Numbered from the stretch's first letter, positions 48,562 through 56,797 are shown. The stretch is DNA of 64,000 nt from Sulfitobacter dubius (GCF_900113435.1 NZ_FOPG01000002.1:700819-764818); one strand, 5' to 3'. Notes: generated from the letters alone by a model not told the origin. Made by a program: numbers and translations.

Positions 48562-49788
48562 ATGCCGACCAAGCCCCATTTCGACGATCTGGAAACCCGC
48601 AGCGCCACTGAACGCGCCGCTGATTTGGCCAAGGCGCTGCCGCAGCAGATTGCTCGTGCGCAAGGGCTTTCAGGTTATGGTGATGCGCTGAAAGAGGTGG
48701 ACGCGGCGCAAATCACCTCTGTCGAGGCCCTTGCCGATCTCCCGGTGCTGCGCAAATCAGAGCTTGGCAAGGCGCAGGCGGGACAGGCGCCTTTTGGCGG
48801 TTTCACCACCAAGCCGGTCTATGAGTTCAGCCATGTTTTTCAATCGCCCGGCCCGATTTATGAGCCTTCGAGCAATGATCCCGATTGGTGGCGCATGGGA
48901 CGCTTCCTACATGCCGCAGGCATCGGCGCGGGCGACATCGTGCATAACTGTTTTGGTTACCATTTGACCCCCGCGGGCATGATCTTCGAATCCGGTGCGC
49001 GGGCGGTGGGGGCAACTGTGCTGCCTGCCGGAACCGGCCAGACCGAGCTTCAGGTCACCGCCGCCCGTGATGTGGGTTCGACCGCCTATGCGGGCACGCC
49101 GGATTACCTCAAGGTGATTTTGGAGAAAGCCGACGCGATGGGCGTTGATCTAAAGATCACCAAAGCAGCCGTCGGCGGCGGTGCGTTGTTTCCCAGCCTG
49201 CGCGCCTATTATGAGGAGCGCGGCATCACCTGCCTGCAATCCTATGCCACCGCTGATCTGGGCAATATCGCCTATGAAAGTCCCGCGATGGAGGGGCTGA
49301 TCGTCGACGAACAAATCATCGTCGAGATTGTCACCCCCGGAACCGGCATCCCTGTAGCGCCCGGAGAGGTGGGCGAAGTTGTGGTGACGACTCTCAACCC
49401 TGATTACCCGCTGATCCGTTTCGCCACTGGCGATCTGAGTGCCGTGCTCGAAGGCGAAAGCCCCTGTGGACGTACGAATAAGCGGATCAAAGGCTGGATG
49501 GGCCGCGCTGATCAAACCACGAAAATCAAAGGCATGTTCGTTCGCCCTGAACAGGTGGCAGCATTGGTGGCCCAACACGCCGAGATTGAAAAAGCCCGTG
49601 TCATCGCCAGCCGCGAAGGCGAGGCGGATGTGATGACCGTGCAGATTGAGACCGCGAATGGGGACGAAGCGCGCTACGCGCAATCCGTGGCCGATCTGCT
49701 CAAGCTTAAGGGCAAGGTTGAATTGGTCTCCCCCGGCTCCTTGCCGCGTGATGGATTGGTGATCGAGGACCAGCGAAGCTACGACTAG
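48562..49788 (+). CDS. PaaK-like adenylate-forming protein with a degenerate P-loop
   Basis: 408 residues from the ATG at 48562; a GTG nine bases earlier is in frame. The C-terminal part matches phenylacetate-CoA ligase proteins (RFATGDLSAVLEGESPCGRTNKRIKGWMGRADQTTKIKGMFV in short pieces near 290-330), as does the SYATADLGNIAYES substrate loop. But where PaaK has SSGTTG, this protein reads VFQSPGPIYEPSS near residue 90, so the ATP phosphate loop is altered. It may still bind acyl substrate, act as a chaperone or deliver an intermediate to the ligase at the head of the operon. Enzyme activity is uncertain. Confidence 0.85.
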   Translation: MPTKPHFDDLETRSATERAADLAKALPQQIARAQGLSGYGDALKEVDAAQITSVEALADLPVLRKSELGKAQAGQAPFGGFTTKPVYEFSHVFQSPGPIYEPSSNDPDWWRMGRFLHAAGIGAGDIVHNCFGYHLTPAGMIFESGARAVGATVLPAGTGQTELQVTAARDVGSTAYAGTPDYLKVILEKADAMGVDLKITKAAVGGGALFPSLRAYYEERGITCLQSYATADLGNIAYESPAMEGLIVDEQIIVEIVTPGTGIPVAPGEVGEVVVTTLNPDYPLIRFATGDLSAVLEGESPCGRTNKRIKGWMGRADQTTKIKGMFVRPEQVAALVAQHAEIEKARVIASREGEADVMTVQIETANGDEARYAQSVADLLKLKGKVELVSPGSLPRDGLVIEDQRSYD

Positions 49789-49841
49789 GATGCCGCATTG
49801 CGCCCTCTGGCATTTCCTAGTGAAATCGTCGAAATAGGGGC

Positions 49842-51512
49842 ATGACGCTGAACGCCGCTCCCACGAACGCGACCAAACCTCCCCGCGCCCGCGACGGGCT
49901 GCGCGCCCTGTCAGGTGTGGCCCTGACTGTGGCTGCTTTCTGTGCGCTGCCGATGCTTGCGGTGCTGATCGCAGCACTTAGCGGTGGGACAGAAACGGTG
50001 CAGCATTTGATCCAGACGGTGCTGGGCCGCTATACGATTACGACACTGTTACTGGTGCTGTTGGTGTCGGCGGGCACTTTTGCCATTGGTGTCGGCGCGG
50101 CGTGGTTGGTTACCATGACACGCTTTCCCGGCGCAAAGTTTTTGGAAATCGCGCTGGTGCTGCCGCTGGCCTTTCCGGCCTACGTGCTGGCCTACGCCTA
50201 TACACATGTGCTGGATCATCCCGGCATTGTTCAAGAGACCCTGCGCGATGTGACGGGCTGGGGGCCGCGCGACTACTGGTTTCCGGAAATCCGCTCGCTG
50301 GGTGGGGCCGCCGCGATGCTGGTGCTGGTGCTTTACCCCTATGTTTACCTGCTGGCCCGCGCGGCATTCCTCCAGCAAAGCGGTACGACCTTTCTTGCCG
50401 CGCGTGCGCTTGGATCAAGCGCGTGGTCCGCGTTCTTCAAGGTCAGCTTGCCCCTTGCCCGCCCCGCTATTGCGGGCGGCGTGTTGCTGGCGGTGATGGA
50501 GACGATTGCGGATTTCGGGACGGTTGCCTATTTCGGCGTTCAGACCTTTGCCACGGGCATCTACACCAGTTGGTTTTCCATGTTCGACCGCGCCGCCGCC
50601 GCGCAGTTGGCGCTATGCTTGCTGAGCTTTGCATTACTTTTGGCGATGCTTGAGCGCGCGCAACGCGGCAAGGCACAGTACCATGATCCTGCCCGGCGCA
50701 CGCAATCGGCGCCACCTTCGGAGTTGACGGGTTGGCAGGCGGCGGCGGCACTTGTTTTGTGTGGTGTGCCGGTGCTGTTTGGGGCGGTGCTGCCGGTGGT
50801 TATCCTTGTCACCATGGGGTTGGATTCTGAACAGAACCTTTTTAGTCCACGCTACCTTGGATTCATGCGCAACTCTGTGACATTGGCGGGTATCGCTGCG
50901 CTGTTGACGGTCTTGGCGGCGATCAGTGTGGGGTTCTTTCGACGGTTGCGGCCGGGCCGGGTTTCTCAGGGCGCGGCATATGTGGCGCGGCTGGGCTACG
51001 CCGTGCCGGGCGGGGTGATCGCCGTGGGGCTGTTGGTGCCCTTTGCGATGTTTGATAATGCATTAGATGCTTGGATGCGGGCGACCTTTGATTTTTCCAC
51101 CGGGTTGCTGATCACCGGGTCAATCTGGCTGTTGGTGCTGGCGTATCTGGTGCGTTTCCTTGCCGCTGCTTTGGGCGCTTACGAGGGCGGGCAGGCGATG
51201 GTTCATGCCAATATGGACGCTGCTGCGCGGTCGTTGGGTCAGACGCCATTGGGCACGCTGCGACGGGTACATCTGCCGATTCTCGCGCCTAGCCTGCTGA
51301 CCGCGCTGTTGATTGTGTTCGTTGACGTGATGAAGGAATTGCCGGCAACGCTAATCATGCGGCCCTTCAACTATGACACGCTGGCGGTTCAAGCGTATCG
51401 CTTGGCGAGTGACGAGCGGTTGAACGGCGCGGCTGTGCCGAGCCTTGTGATCGTTGCGATGGGGTTGCTGCCGGTGATCTTGATCTGTCGGCAGGTAGGT
51501 CGGCAGCGTTAG
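49842..51512 (+). CDS. Iron(III)-type ABC transporter permease (FbpB/AfuB-like, fused)
   Basis: 556 residues, with two permease halves of about six helices each. Each half carries an EAA-like loop: AARALGSSAWSAFFKVSLPLARPA near 185 and AARSLGQTPLGTLRRVHLPILAP near 465. The late block DVMKELPATLIMRPFNYDTLA is characteristic of FbpB/SfuB permeases for ferric iron. The ribosome site AGGGG is only a base or two from the ATG, so either the start or the leader is unusual. No ATPase gene follows; the matching binding protein lies convergent at 51616. Confidence 0.9.
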   Translation: MTLNAAPTNATKPPRARDGLRALSGVALTVAAFCALPMLAVLIAALSGGTETVQHLIQTVLGRYTITTLLLVLLVSAGTFAIGVGAAWLVTMTRFPGAKFLEIALVLPLAFPAYVLAYAYTHVLDHPGIVQETLRDVTGWGPRDYWFPEIRSLGGAAAMLVLVLYPYVYLLARAAFLQQSGTTFLAARALGSSAWSAFFKVSLPLARPAIAGGVLLAVMETIADFGTVAYFGVQTFATGIYTSWFSMFDRAAAAQLALCLLSFALLLAMLERAQRGKAQYHDPARRTQSAPPSELTGWQAAAALVLCGVPVLFGAVLPVVILVTMGLDSEQNLFSPRYLGFMRNSVTLAGIAALLTVLAAISVGFFRRLRPGRVSQGAAYVARLGYAVPGGVIAVGLLVPFAMFDNALDAWMRATFDFSTGLLITGSIWLLVLAYLVRFLAAALGAYEGGQAMVHANMDAAARSLGQTPLGTLRRVHLPILAPSLLTALLIVFVDVMKELPATLIMRPFNYDTLAVQAYRLASDERLNGAAVPSLVIVAMGLLPVILICRQVGRQR

Positions 51513-51561
51513 CGATCGATGGCCTGTGGCTTGGTTCCGGACCGGGGTAGTTACTGTCTTA

Positions 51562-51590
51562 CAAAAAAAGGCGGGTTCGAAAACCCGCCT
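51562..51590 (-). terminator. Terminator of the iron-binding-protein gene
   Basis: The stem AGGCGGGTT pairs with AACCCGCCT around a CGAA loop at 51569-51590. On the minus strand it is followed by a run of seven T, so it ends the binding-protein transcript 26 bases past its stop. On the plus strand the tail is weaker. Confidence 0.85.
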
Positions 51591-51615
51591 CTCTCTAATC
51601 CGGTTTTGGTAGGGT

Positions 51616-52632
51616 TTATTCCCAGCCAACCGTGTTAAAGATTTTCTGCGCGGTGCCGATATTTTCGGCCACGTCCGACAGGTTCACTTCATCGGCTTTA
51701 AACTCACCCAATTGCTTCACGCTATCGGCCAGTTCGACGCCTTCCACGGTTGGGAACTCATCGTTGCCCGCAGAGAAGTAGACCTGCGCCTGATCGGAGG
51801 CGAGATATTCAAGGAACTTCACCGCATTCTCGCGGTTCGGTGCGTTCTTGGCTACGCCACCGCCAGAGAGGTTCATATGCGCGCCGTTGCCTTCTTGGTC
51901 GGGCCAGATCAGGCCGATCTTGCCGATCTCATCGCTCACGCCGTCCACGTCGGTGCGGATCGCACGGGCGAAGTAATAGCTGTTGGAAACAGCGATGTCG
52001 CATTCACCCGACACGATGCCGCGCAGCTGGTCGGTGTCGCCGCCCTGAGGTGCACGCGCCATGTTGTCGACCACGCCCTGCGCCCATTCGGTTGCGGCCT
52101 CTTCGCCTTCGTGGGTGACGATCGAAGCCAGCAGTGTCTGGTTATAGGTGTTGGTGGACGACCGGATGCAGACCTGACCTTTGTAGGCCGGATCGGCGAG
52201 GTCCATGTAGGTTGCGGGCGGGTTGTCCAACGTTTCGTTGTTGAAAAAGATGATCCGCGCGCGCTGCGACAGGCCAAACCACTGGTTATCATCGTCTTGC
52301 AGGTTGCCGGGGATGCGCTCTTCGAGCGTGTCGCTCTCGATGGATTGCAGCAGGCCCATGTCTTTCGCGCGCTTGAGGCGGCTTGTATCGACAGTCAGCA
52401 GAACATCCGCCGGGGAGTTCGCGCCCTCGGCTTCCATACGGGCCAGCAGTTCGTCGGCTTTGCCTTCGATGCGGTTGATGGTGATGCCGGTTGCTTCGGT
52501 GAAGTCGGAGTAGAGCCGCTCATCGGTGTCATAGTGACGCGAGGAATAGAGGTTCAGCTCGCCATCGGCTAGCGCGGGAAGGGCCAGCGACATCAGCGCG
52601 GCGGCAGCAGTCGATGTTTTGCAGAGGGTCAT
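51616..52632 (-). CDS. Iron(III)-type ABC substrate-binding protein (FbpA/FutA-like)
   Basis: 338 residues from the ATG at 52632, with AGGA seven bases upstream. Signal peptide about 1-22 (ALPALA). The mature protein begins GELNLYSSRHYDTDERLYSDF, typical of the ferric-binding family, with EGKADELLARM near 58 and the Tyr-rich SNSYYFARAIRTD (candidate Fe ligands) near 215. Periplasmic by inference. It is convergent with the permease and probably has its own promoter, with an iron- or metal-linked operator in the 70 bases upstream. Confidence 0.92.
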   Translation of the reverse strand: MTLCKTSTAAAALMSLALPALADGELNLYSSRHYDTDERLYSDFTEATGITINRIEGKADELLARMEAEGANSPADVLLTVDTSRLKRAKDMGLLQSIESDTLEERIPGNLQDDDNQWFGLSQRARIIFFNNETLDNPPATYMDLADPAYKGQVCIRSSTNTYNQTLLASIVTHEGEEAATEWAQGVVDNMARAPQGGDTDQLRGIVSGECDIAVSNSYYFARAIRTDVDGVSDEIGKIGLIWPDQEGNGAHMNLSGGGVAKNAPNRENAVKFLEYLASDQAQVYFSAGNDEFPTVEGVELADSVKQLGEFKADEVNLSDVAENIGTAQKIFNTVGWE

Positions 52633-52665
52633 ATCAGGGTCCTGTTCCATTGGGATAACTTGACT

Positions 52666-52720
52666 GAAACAGTAAGAAACAGATTTTGAGCATTCCTGCA
52701 ACCAATTCAATCAGAATTGG
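52666..52720 (-). promoter_or_regulatory. Candidate operator upstream of the iron-binding-protein gene
   Basis: A perfect inverted repeat CCAATTC-N5-GAATTGG at 52702-52720, and closer to the gene a direct repeat GAAACAG-TAA-GAAACAG at 52666-52682 (plus-strand reading, ten-base period). The positions relative to the gene suit a regulator site and promoter element. They do not look like the Fur-like palindromes at 18198-18241, so a different regulator is implied. Assignment is tentative. Confidence 0.45.
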
Positions 52721-52727
52721 AATCATG

Positions 52728-52752
52728 GCCCCCGACCGAGAGGGTCGGGGGC
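52728..52752 (-). terminator. Hairpin after the YghU-like gene
   Basis: GCCCCCGACC and GGTCGGGGGC form a perfect 10-base stem with loop GAGAG, starting eight bases beyond the gene stop on the minus strand. There is no T-run afterwards, so it may act with Rho or as an mRNA end stabiliser. Confidence 0.6.
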
Positions 52753-52759
52753 GGCGCGG

Positions 52760-53632
52760 TCAGTTGTTGCCGATTTTGTCCTGGGTCTTGGTGTCGAAAT
52801 CGCTGGCATCGTGACGCTCACGCAGTTGCATCGACAGGTCATCGCCAAAGGCGCGGTTGACCATACGGCCACGGGTCACGGCGGGGCGCGCATCAATCGC
52901 CTCGGCCCAACGCATGACGTTTTTATAAGAGGCCACGTCGAGGAACTCTGCCGCGGAATAGAGCCGCCCGAGTACCAACTGGCCATACCAGCTCCAGATC
53001 GCAATATCGGCGATGGAGTATTCGTCGGCGAAATATTCATGCTCGGCCAAGTGTTTGTCCATCACATCAAGCTGACGCTTGGTCTCCATCGCGAAGCGGT
53101 TGATGGGGTATTCAAACTTCTCGGGCGCATAGGCATAGAAATGGCCAAAACCGCCGCCAAGGTAAGGCGCGCTGCCCATCTGCCAAAAGAGCCACGACAA
53201 CGCCTCGGTCCGGCGGGCGGGGTCTTGGGGCAGGAAGGCGCCGAACTTCTCAGCGAGATAGAGCAGGATCGCCCCCGATTCGAAGACCCGCTGGGGCGCA
53301 TCGCCAGAGTGGTCCATCAGCGCGGGAATTTTGGAATTGGGGTTCACCTCGACAAAGCCCGAACCGAACTGATCGCCCTCGGAAATATCAACCAGCCAAG
53401 CGTCGTATTCAGCCGCCTTATGGCCCGCCTCTAGCAGTTCTTCGAACATCACCGTGACTTTGACGCCATTGGGCGTGGCGAGGGAATAAAGCTGAAAGGG
53501 ATGGTCGCCGATGGGGAGGTCCTTGTCATGGGTAGCACCGGCGATGGGCCGGTTGGTGCTGGCGAATTTGCCGCCGCTTTCTGATTCCCATTTCCAAACC
53601 TTTGGGGGCGTATATTCGGGTGTGTCCGACAT
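52760..53632 (-). CDS. yghU: YghU-like glutathione-dependent disulfide-bond oxidoreductase
   Basis: 290 residues. The sequence follows E. coli YghU closely in pattern: KVWKWESESGGKFASTNRPIAG split near residue 10-30, YSLATPNGVKVTVMFEEL near 49 (Thr/Asn in place of the usual GST Tyr), VNPNSKIPALMDH near 96, FESGAILLYLAEKFG near 116 and WLFWQMGSAPYLGGGFGHF near 145. YghU reduces disulfides with glutathione. Cytosolic, redox maintenance. Monocistronic, with its own terminator-like hairpin. Confidence 0.93.
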   Translation of the reverse strand: MSDTPEYTPPKVWKWESESGGKFASTNRPIAGATHDKDLPIGDHPFQLYSLATPNGVKVTVMFEELLEAGHKAAEYDAWLVDISEGDQFGSGFVEVNPNSKIPALMDHSGDAPQRVFESGAILLYLAEKFGAFLPQDPARRTEALSWLFWQMGSAPYLGGGFGHFYAYAPEKFEYPINRFAMETKRQLDVMDKHLAEHEYFADEYSIADIAIWSWYGQLVLGRLYSAAEFLDVASYKNVMRWAEAIDARPAVTRGRMVNRAFGDDLSMQLRERHDASDFDTKTQDKIGNN

Positions 53633-53705
53633 GATGGTCTTCCTTGTTATTCAAGTCTGCTTTGAAAGTGGGGCTTTGGGCGGGGGTTGCAAGCACTTAA
53701 CCACA

Positions 53706-53738
53706 ACGAAAAAGGCCGCCCCAGAAGGAGCGGCCTTT
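53706..53738 (-). terminator. Terminator of rpmJ
   Basis: AAAGGCCGC pairs with GCGGCCTTT around CCCAGAAGGA at 53711-53738, followed on the minus strand by TTTTTC. It lies 22 bases after the rpmJ stop. Confidence 0.85.
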
Positions 53739-53759
53739 AAAATCGAATTGCTGCAAGTC

Positions 53760-53885
53760 TCAGCCCTGGCGGGCTTTGAACCGGCGCTGCGTTTTGTTGA
53801 TGACGTAAACGCGGCCTTTGCGACGCACAACACGGCAATCGCGATGCCGATTCTTGAGCGAGCGGAGCGAATTGCGAACCTTCAT
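53760..53885 (-). CDS. rpmJ: 50S ribosomal protein L36 (zinc-free type)
   Basis: 41 residues: [17 protein letters not shown], then [15 protein letters not shown] and a basic end RRFKARQG. This is bacterial L36, the smallest large-subunit protein, in the form that lacks the usual four zinc ligands and has only one cysteine (residue 17). It is below the size of most gene calls and easily missed. GAGGAG eight bases before the ATG and a terminator soon after support a real single gene. It is transcribed towards yghU. Confidence 0.93.
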   Translation of the reverse strand: MKVRNSLRSLKNRHRDCRVVRRKGRVYVINKTQRRFKARQG

Positions 53886-53961
53886 AGGTGGTCTCCTCAT
53901 GTCGTGGCGCGGGCCAGCGCCTGGGTTGCGGGCAACCCGCCAAGGCGGGTCGATGAATAAA

Positions 53962-54036
53962 TGGTGGGCGATACTGGGATCGAACCAGTGACCCCTTCGA
54001 TGTCAACGAAGTGCTCTACCGCTGAGCTAATCACCC
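53962..54036 (-). tRNA. tRNA-Val (anticodon GAC)
   Basis: 75 bases on the minus strand including an encoded CCA. The acceptor stem GGGTGAT pairs with ATCGCCC (one G-U), D arm TTAGCTCAGCGGTAGAGC, anticodon stem CTTCG/CGAAG with loop TTGACAT, anticodon GAC, T arm with GGTTCGATCC. Discriminator A. It reads valine codons GUC and GUU. Confidence 0.97.
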
Positions 54037-54182
54037 ACTTAACGACGTTTCAAAATCGGCCCCACACAAAAAATGGGGCGCGAAATTTCGCGCCGTTTGG
54101 GTGCTATAAAAGGAGTCGGCGGCGGGATCAAGGGCTTTTGGCGCGGAATAAACACGCTATGTTCGACTTAGAGGGATTTATT

Positions 54183-55043
54183 ATGCCTATGACCGCCTAC
54201 GAAGTACTGCATCCGGACCGCAACCTGTCTTGCGTGGTCTTTGCGTCCCCTCATTCGGGCCGTGATTATGCGGCCTCGTTCCTACGGCGTTCTATCTTGG
54301 ATGAACATGCAATCCGGTCTTCTGAGGATGCGTTTGTCGATCAATTGTTTGATTGTGCGCCGCGCTACGGTGCTTCGTTTATCAAAGCAGGGGCGCCGAG
54401 GGCCTATATCGACCTCAACCGTGCGCCCGAAGAATTGGACCCGTCTGTAATCGAAGGAATCCCGCGACAGGGGCATAACCCGCGTGTGACTTCTGGATTG
54501 GGAGTGATTCCTCGCGTGGTGGCCAATGGCCGCGCGATCTATCGCGGCAAGCTCTCGCAAGAAGAGGCGCAATTGCGAATCGATAGCTACTGGCGGCCCT
54601 ATCATAGCAAATTGCAGGAACTCCTGACGCGGGCGCATCGTCGCCACGGGCAGGCAGTGCTGGTTGATTGCCATTCCATGCCGCACGAAGCGATGGACGG
54701 CGTGGCGCGCAGCGGCATGCGGCGGCCTGATGTCGTGCTAGGTGACCGTTTCGGCGCGGCGGCTGGAGGGGAGGTTGTCGACAGGATCGAAGCGGCATTT
54801 GTGGATGCTGGTTTCATCGTGACGCGCAACTCGCCCTTTGCCGGGGCCTACATCACCCAAGCCTATGGCCGCCCCTCGCGCGGACAGCACGCGGTGCAGG
54901 TTGAGATCGACCGGGCGCTTTATATGAATGAGCGTTTGATTCGCCCTAATGGCGCATTCGAGGCGGTGCAGGCAGCGTTGCAACGGGTGGTGGCCGACGT
55001 GGCCCAGATTGGACAAGAACGCCTGCCGCTGGCGGCGGAGTAA
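54183..55043 (+). CDS. N-formylglutamate amidohydrolase
   Basis: 286 residues from the ATG at 54183 with GAGGGA eight bases upstream; an ATG at 54159 is also in frame. Family marks: FASPHSGRDYAASF near residue 21, SEDAFVDQLFD near 48, PRAYIDLNRAPEELDP near 70, and VDCHSMPHEAMD near 160. It releases glutamate from N-formylglutamate at the end of some histidine-degradation routes; the metal-binding residues are visible. No hut genes are nearby. Its stop is two bases from the stop of the convergent dinB. Confidence 0.92.
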   Translation: MPMTAYEVLHPDRNLSCVVFASPHSGRDYAASFLRRSILDEHAIRSSEDAFVDQLFDCAPRYGASFIKAGAPRAYIDLNRAPEELDPSVIEGIPRQGHNPRVTSGLGVIPRVVANGRAIYRGKLSQEEAQLRIDSYWRPYHSKLQELLTRAHRRHGQAVLVDCHSMPHEAMDGVARSGMRRPDVVLGDRFGAAAGGEVVDRIEAAFVDAGFIVTRNSPFAGAYITQAYGRPSRGQHAVQVEIDRALYMNERLIRPNGAFEAVQAALQRVVADVAQIGQERLPLAAE

Positions 55044-55045
55044 TC

Positions 55046-56332
55046 TCAGCGCAGGGCGCGCCCTTTTAGGATCGCTTTTTCGCCAAATCGGCTGCGGATG
55101 CTATCTGCGGCGCGCTCGGCCTTGCTGCGCTGCGCCGCGCCGGGGTCGAGCAAATCGCCTCCCGTATCCGCCCCCTCGGCTCCGGAGAGATCGGATAAGC
55201 CGACGCCGATAAGACGGTAGGAGCTACGATGTTCGACCTGATCAAATAGCGCGCGGGCCGTGCGGTAGATGCGGTCGGCCAGTTGCGTCGGTTCATGCAG
55301 CGACAGGCGACGCGATAGCAAAGAGTGATCGGCGCGTTTGAGTTTTAACGTCACCACACGGCCTGCCATCTCCTTGGCCTTGGCGCGGTCCGCGACCTTT
55401 TCCGCCAGTCGCCAGATGTGCCCGTCAAGAATCTCGGCGTTTCCTGTATCGTCAGAGAATGTCGTTTCATTGCTGATCGATTTTACCGGACGGTGGCGCG
55501 ATACGCGGCGTTTGTCTTGGCCCCGCGCCAAGTGCCACAGCCGGTCGCCCATGCTGCCAAAGCGGACGATTAGATCGGTTTGCTCCCACCGCAGGAGATC
55601 GGAGAAGCTGCGGATGCCCGCCTTCTCCAAAGAGGTTTGCGTGGCCGCTCCAACGCCCCAGATCATGCCGACGGGTTTGTCGCGCAGAAAATCCGCCGTT
55701 TCCCCTGCGCCAATCACCGAAAACCCATGCGGCTTGTCGAGGTCCGAGGCGACTTTGGCTAGAAATTTATTATGGCTCAGTCCGATAGAGCCGGTCAGAC
55801 CCAGTTCCATTTTCATCCGCCGCACCAGCCGCGCCAGCATCATTGCGGGTGGCTGGCCGTGTAGCCGCGCGGTGCCGGTCATGTCGAGGAAGGCTTCATC
55901 GAGCGACAGAGGCTCAATCGCCGGGGTCATTTCTTCCATCATCGCGCGAATGGCGCGGGAGGCTTCGACATAGGCCTCCATCCGGGGCTTGATGATCACC
56001 GCTTCGGGGCAAAGCTTGAGCGCCTGAAACATCGGCATTGCAGAACGCACCCCACGGATGCGCGCCACATAACAGGCGGTCGACACAACGCCGCGCCGCC
56101 CGCCGCCGATGATAACGGGTTTGCCGGCCAGTTCGGGATTGTCGCGTTTCTCAACCGAGGCATAGAAGGCGTCACAATCCATATGGGCGATCGACAAGTC
56201 GAAAAGCTCGGGATGTGACAGCACACGCGGGCTGCCACAGCGCGAACAGCGCCGCGCAGGCGGGATTTCGTTCAAACAGTCGCGACAGAGAATAACCAGG
56301 CACACACCGAGAGGGCAGGGTTCGGGCAACAA
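55046..56332 (-). CDS. dinB: DNA polymerase IV with N-terminal CxxC/CxxC segment
   Basis: 428 residues as read from a TTG at 56332; a GTG at 56305 is an alternative, so the start is not fixed. After an N-terminal stretch with LCRDCLNEI and CSRCGSPR (possible zinc ribbon), the Y-family polymerase begins: AHMDCDAFYASVEKRDNPEL near 49 and the catalytic LSLDEAFLDMTG near 140, then SIGLSHNKFLAKVASDLDKP near 178 and the little-finger domain. The CxxC head is usual in Rhodobacteraceae Pol IV. It performs error-prone bypass of damaged templates. Confidence 0.92.
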   Translation of the reverse strand: MLPEPCPLGVCLVILCRDCLNEIPPARRCSRCGSPRVLSHPELFDLSIAHMDCDAFYASVEKRDNPELAGKPVIIGGGRRGVVSTACYVARIRGVRSAMPMFQALKLCPEAVIIKPRMEAYVEASRAIRAMMEEMTPAIEPLSLDEAFLDMTGTARLHGQPPAMMLARLVRRMKMELGLTGSIGLSHNKFLAKVASDLDKPHGFSVIGAGETADFLRDKPVGMIWGVGAATQTSLEKAGIRSFSDLLRWEQTDLIVRFGSMGDRLWHLARGQDKRRVSRHRPVKSISNETTFSDDTGNAEILDGHIWRLAEKVADRAKAKEMAGRVVTLKLKRADHSLLSRRLSLHEPTQLADRIYRTARALFDQVEHRSSYRLIGVGLSDLSGAEGADTGGDLLDPGAAQRSKAERAADSIRSRFGEKAILKGRALR

Positions 56333-56359
56333 CTCTAAACAAATCGCGGAGGTTTAACC

Positions 56360-56785
56360 ATGGGCTTTGAAGGGGCCAAGCTGGCGCTTTATCTTGGTGG
56401 AAAGCTGGCCGTGATCCTACGCGATGACACGCCGGGGCTGCCTTTTGCCGATCATTGGGATTTGCCCGGCGGCGGGCGTGAAGGAGAAGAGACCCCGCTG
56501 GCCTGTGCGCTGCGCGAATGTCACGAGGAGTTGGGGATAGCTGTGCCGGAGGACGCGGTGATCTGGCAGGGCAGTTTTGACGAGGCGGGGCTAAACAAAT
56601 GGTTTTTCGTCGCGCATCTACCGGCGCATGCGGAGGCTGAGATCGTATTTGGCAACGAGGGACAGCGTTGGCGTTTGATGGAGGAAGAAGAGTTTTTGAA
56701 CCACCCCCGAGCCGTGCCCGCATTTCAGGACAGGCTTCGGGTCTATCTGGGGCAGTCGGGTGCCGACAAAATTAAAGCTATTTGA
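56360..56785 (+). CDS. Nudix hydrolase
   Basis: 141 residues. The Nudix box reads GGGREGEETPLACALRECHEELGI near residues 37-60, with every metal-binding glutamate position kept (REchEELG). Upstream LPFADHWDLPGG matches the family. It would hydrolyse a nucleoside diphosphate linked to some moiety X; which one is unknown. It begins 27 bases from the dinB start, divergent, so a shared control region is possible. A strong hairpin follows the stop. Confidence 0.92.
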   Translation: MGFEGAKLALYLGGKLAVILRDDTPGLPFADHWDLPGGGREGEETPLACALRECHEELGIAVPEDAVIWQGSFDEAGLNKWFFVAHLPAHAEAEIVFGNEGQRWRLMEEEEFLNHPRAVPAFQDRLRVYLGQSGADKIKAI

Positions 56786-56797
56786 GGGGAATAAAGG

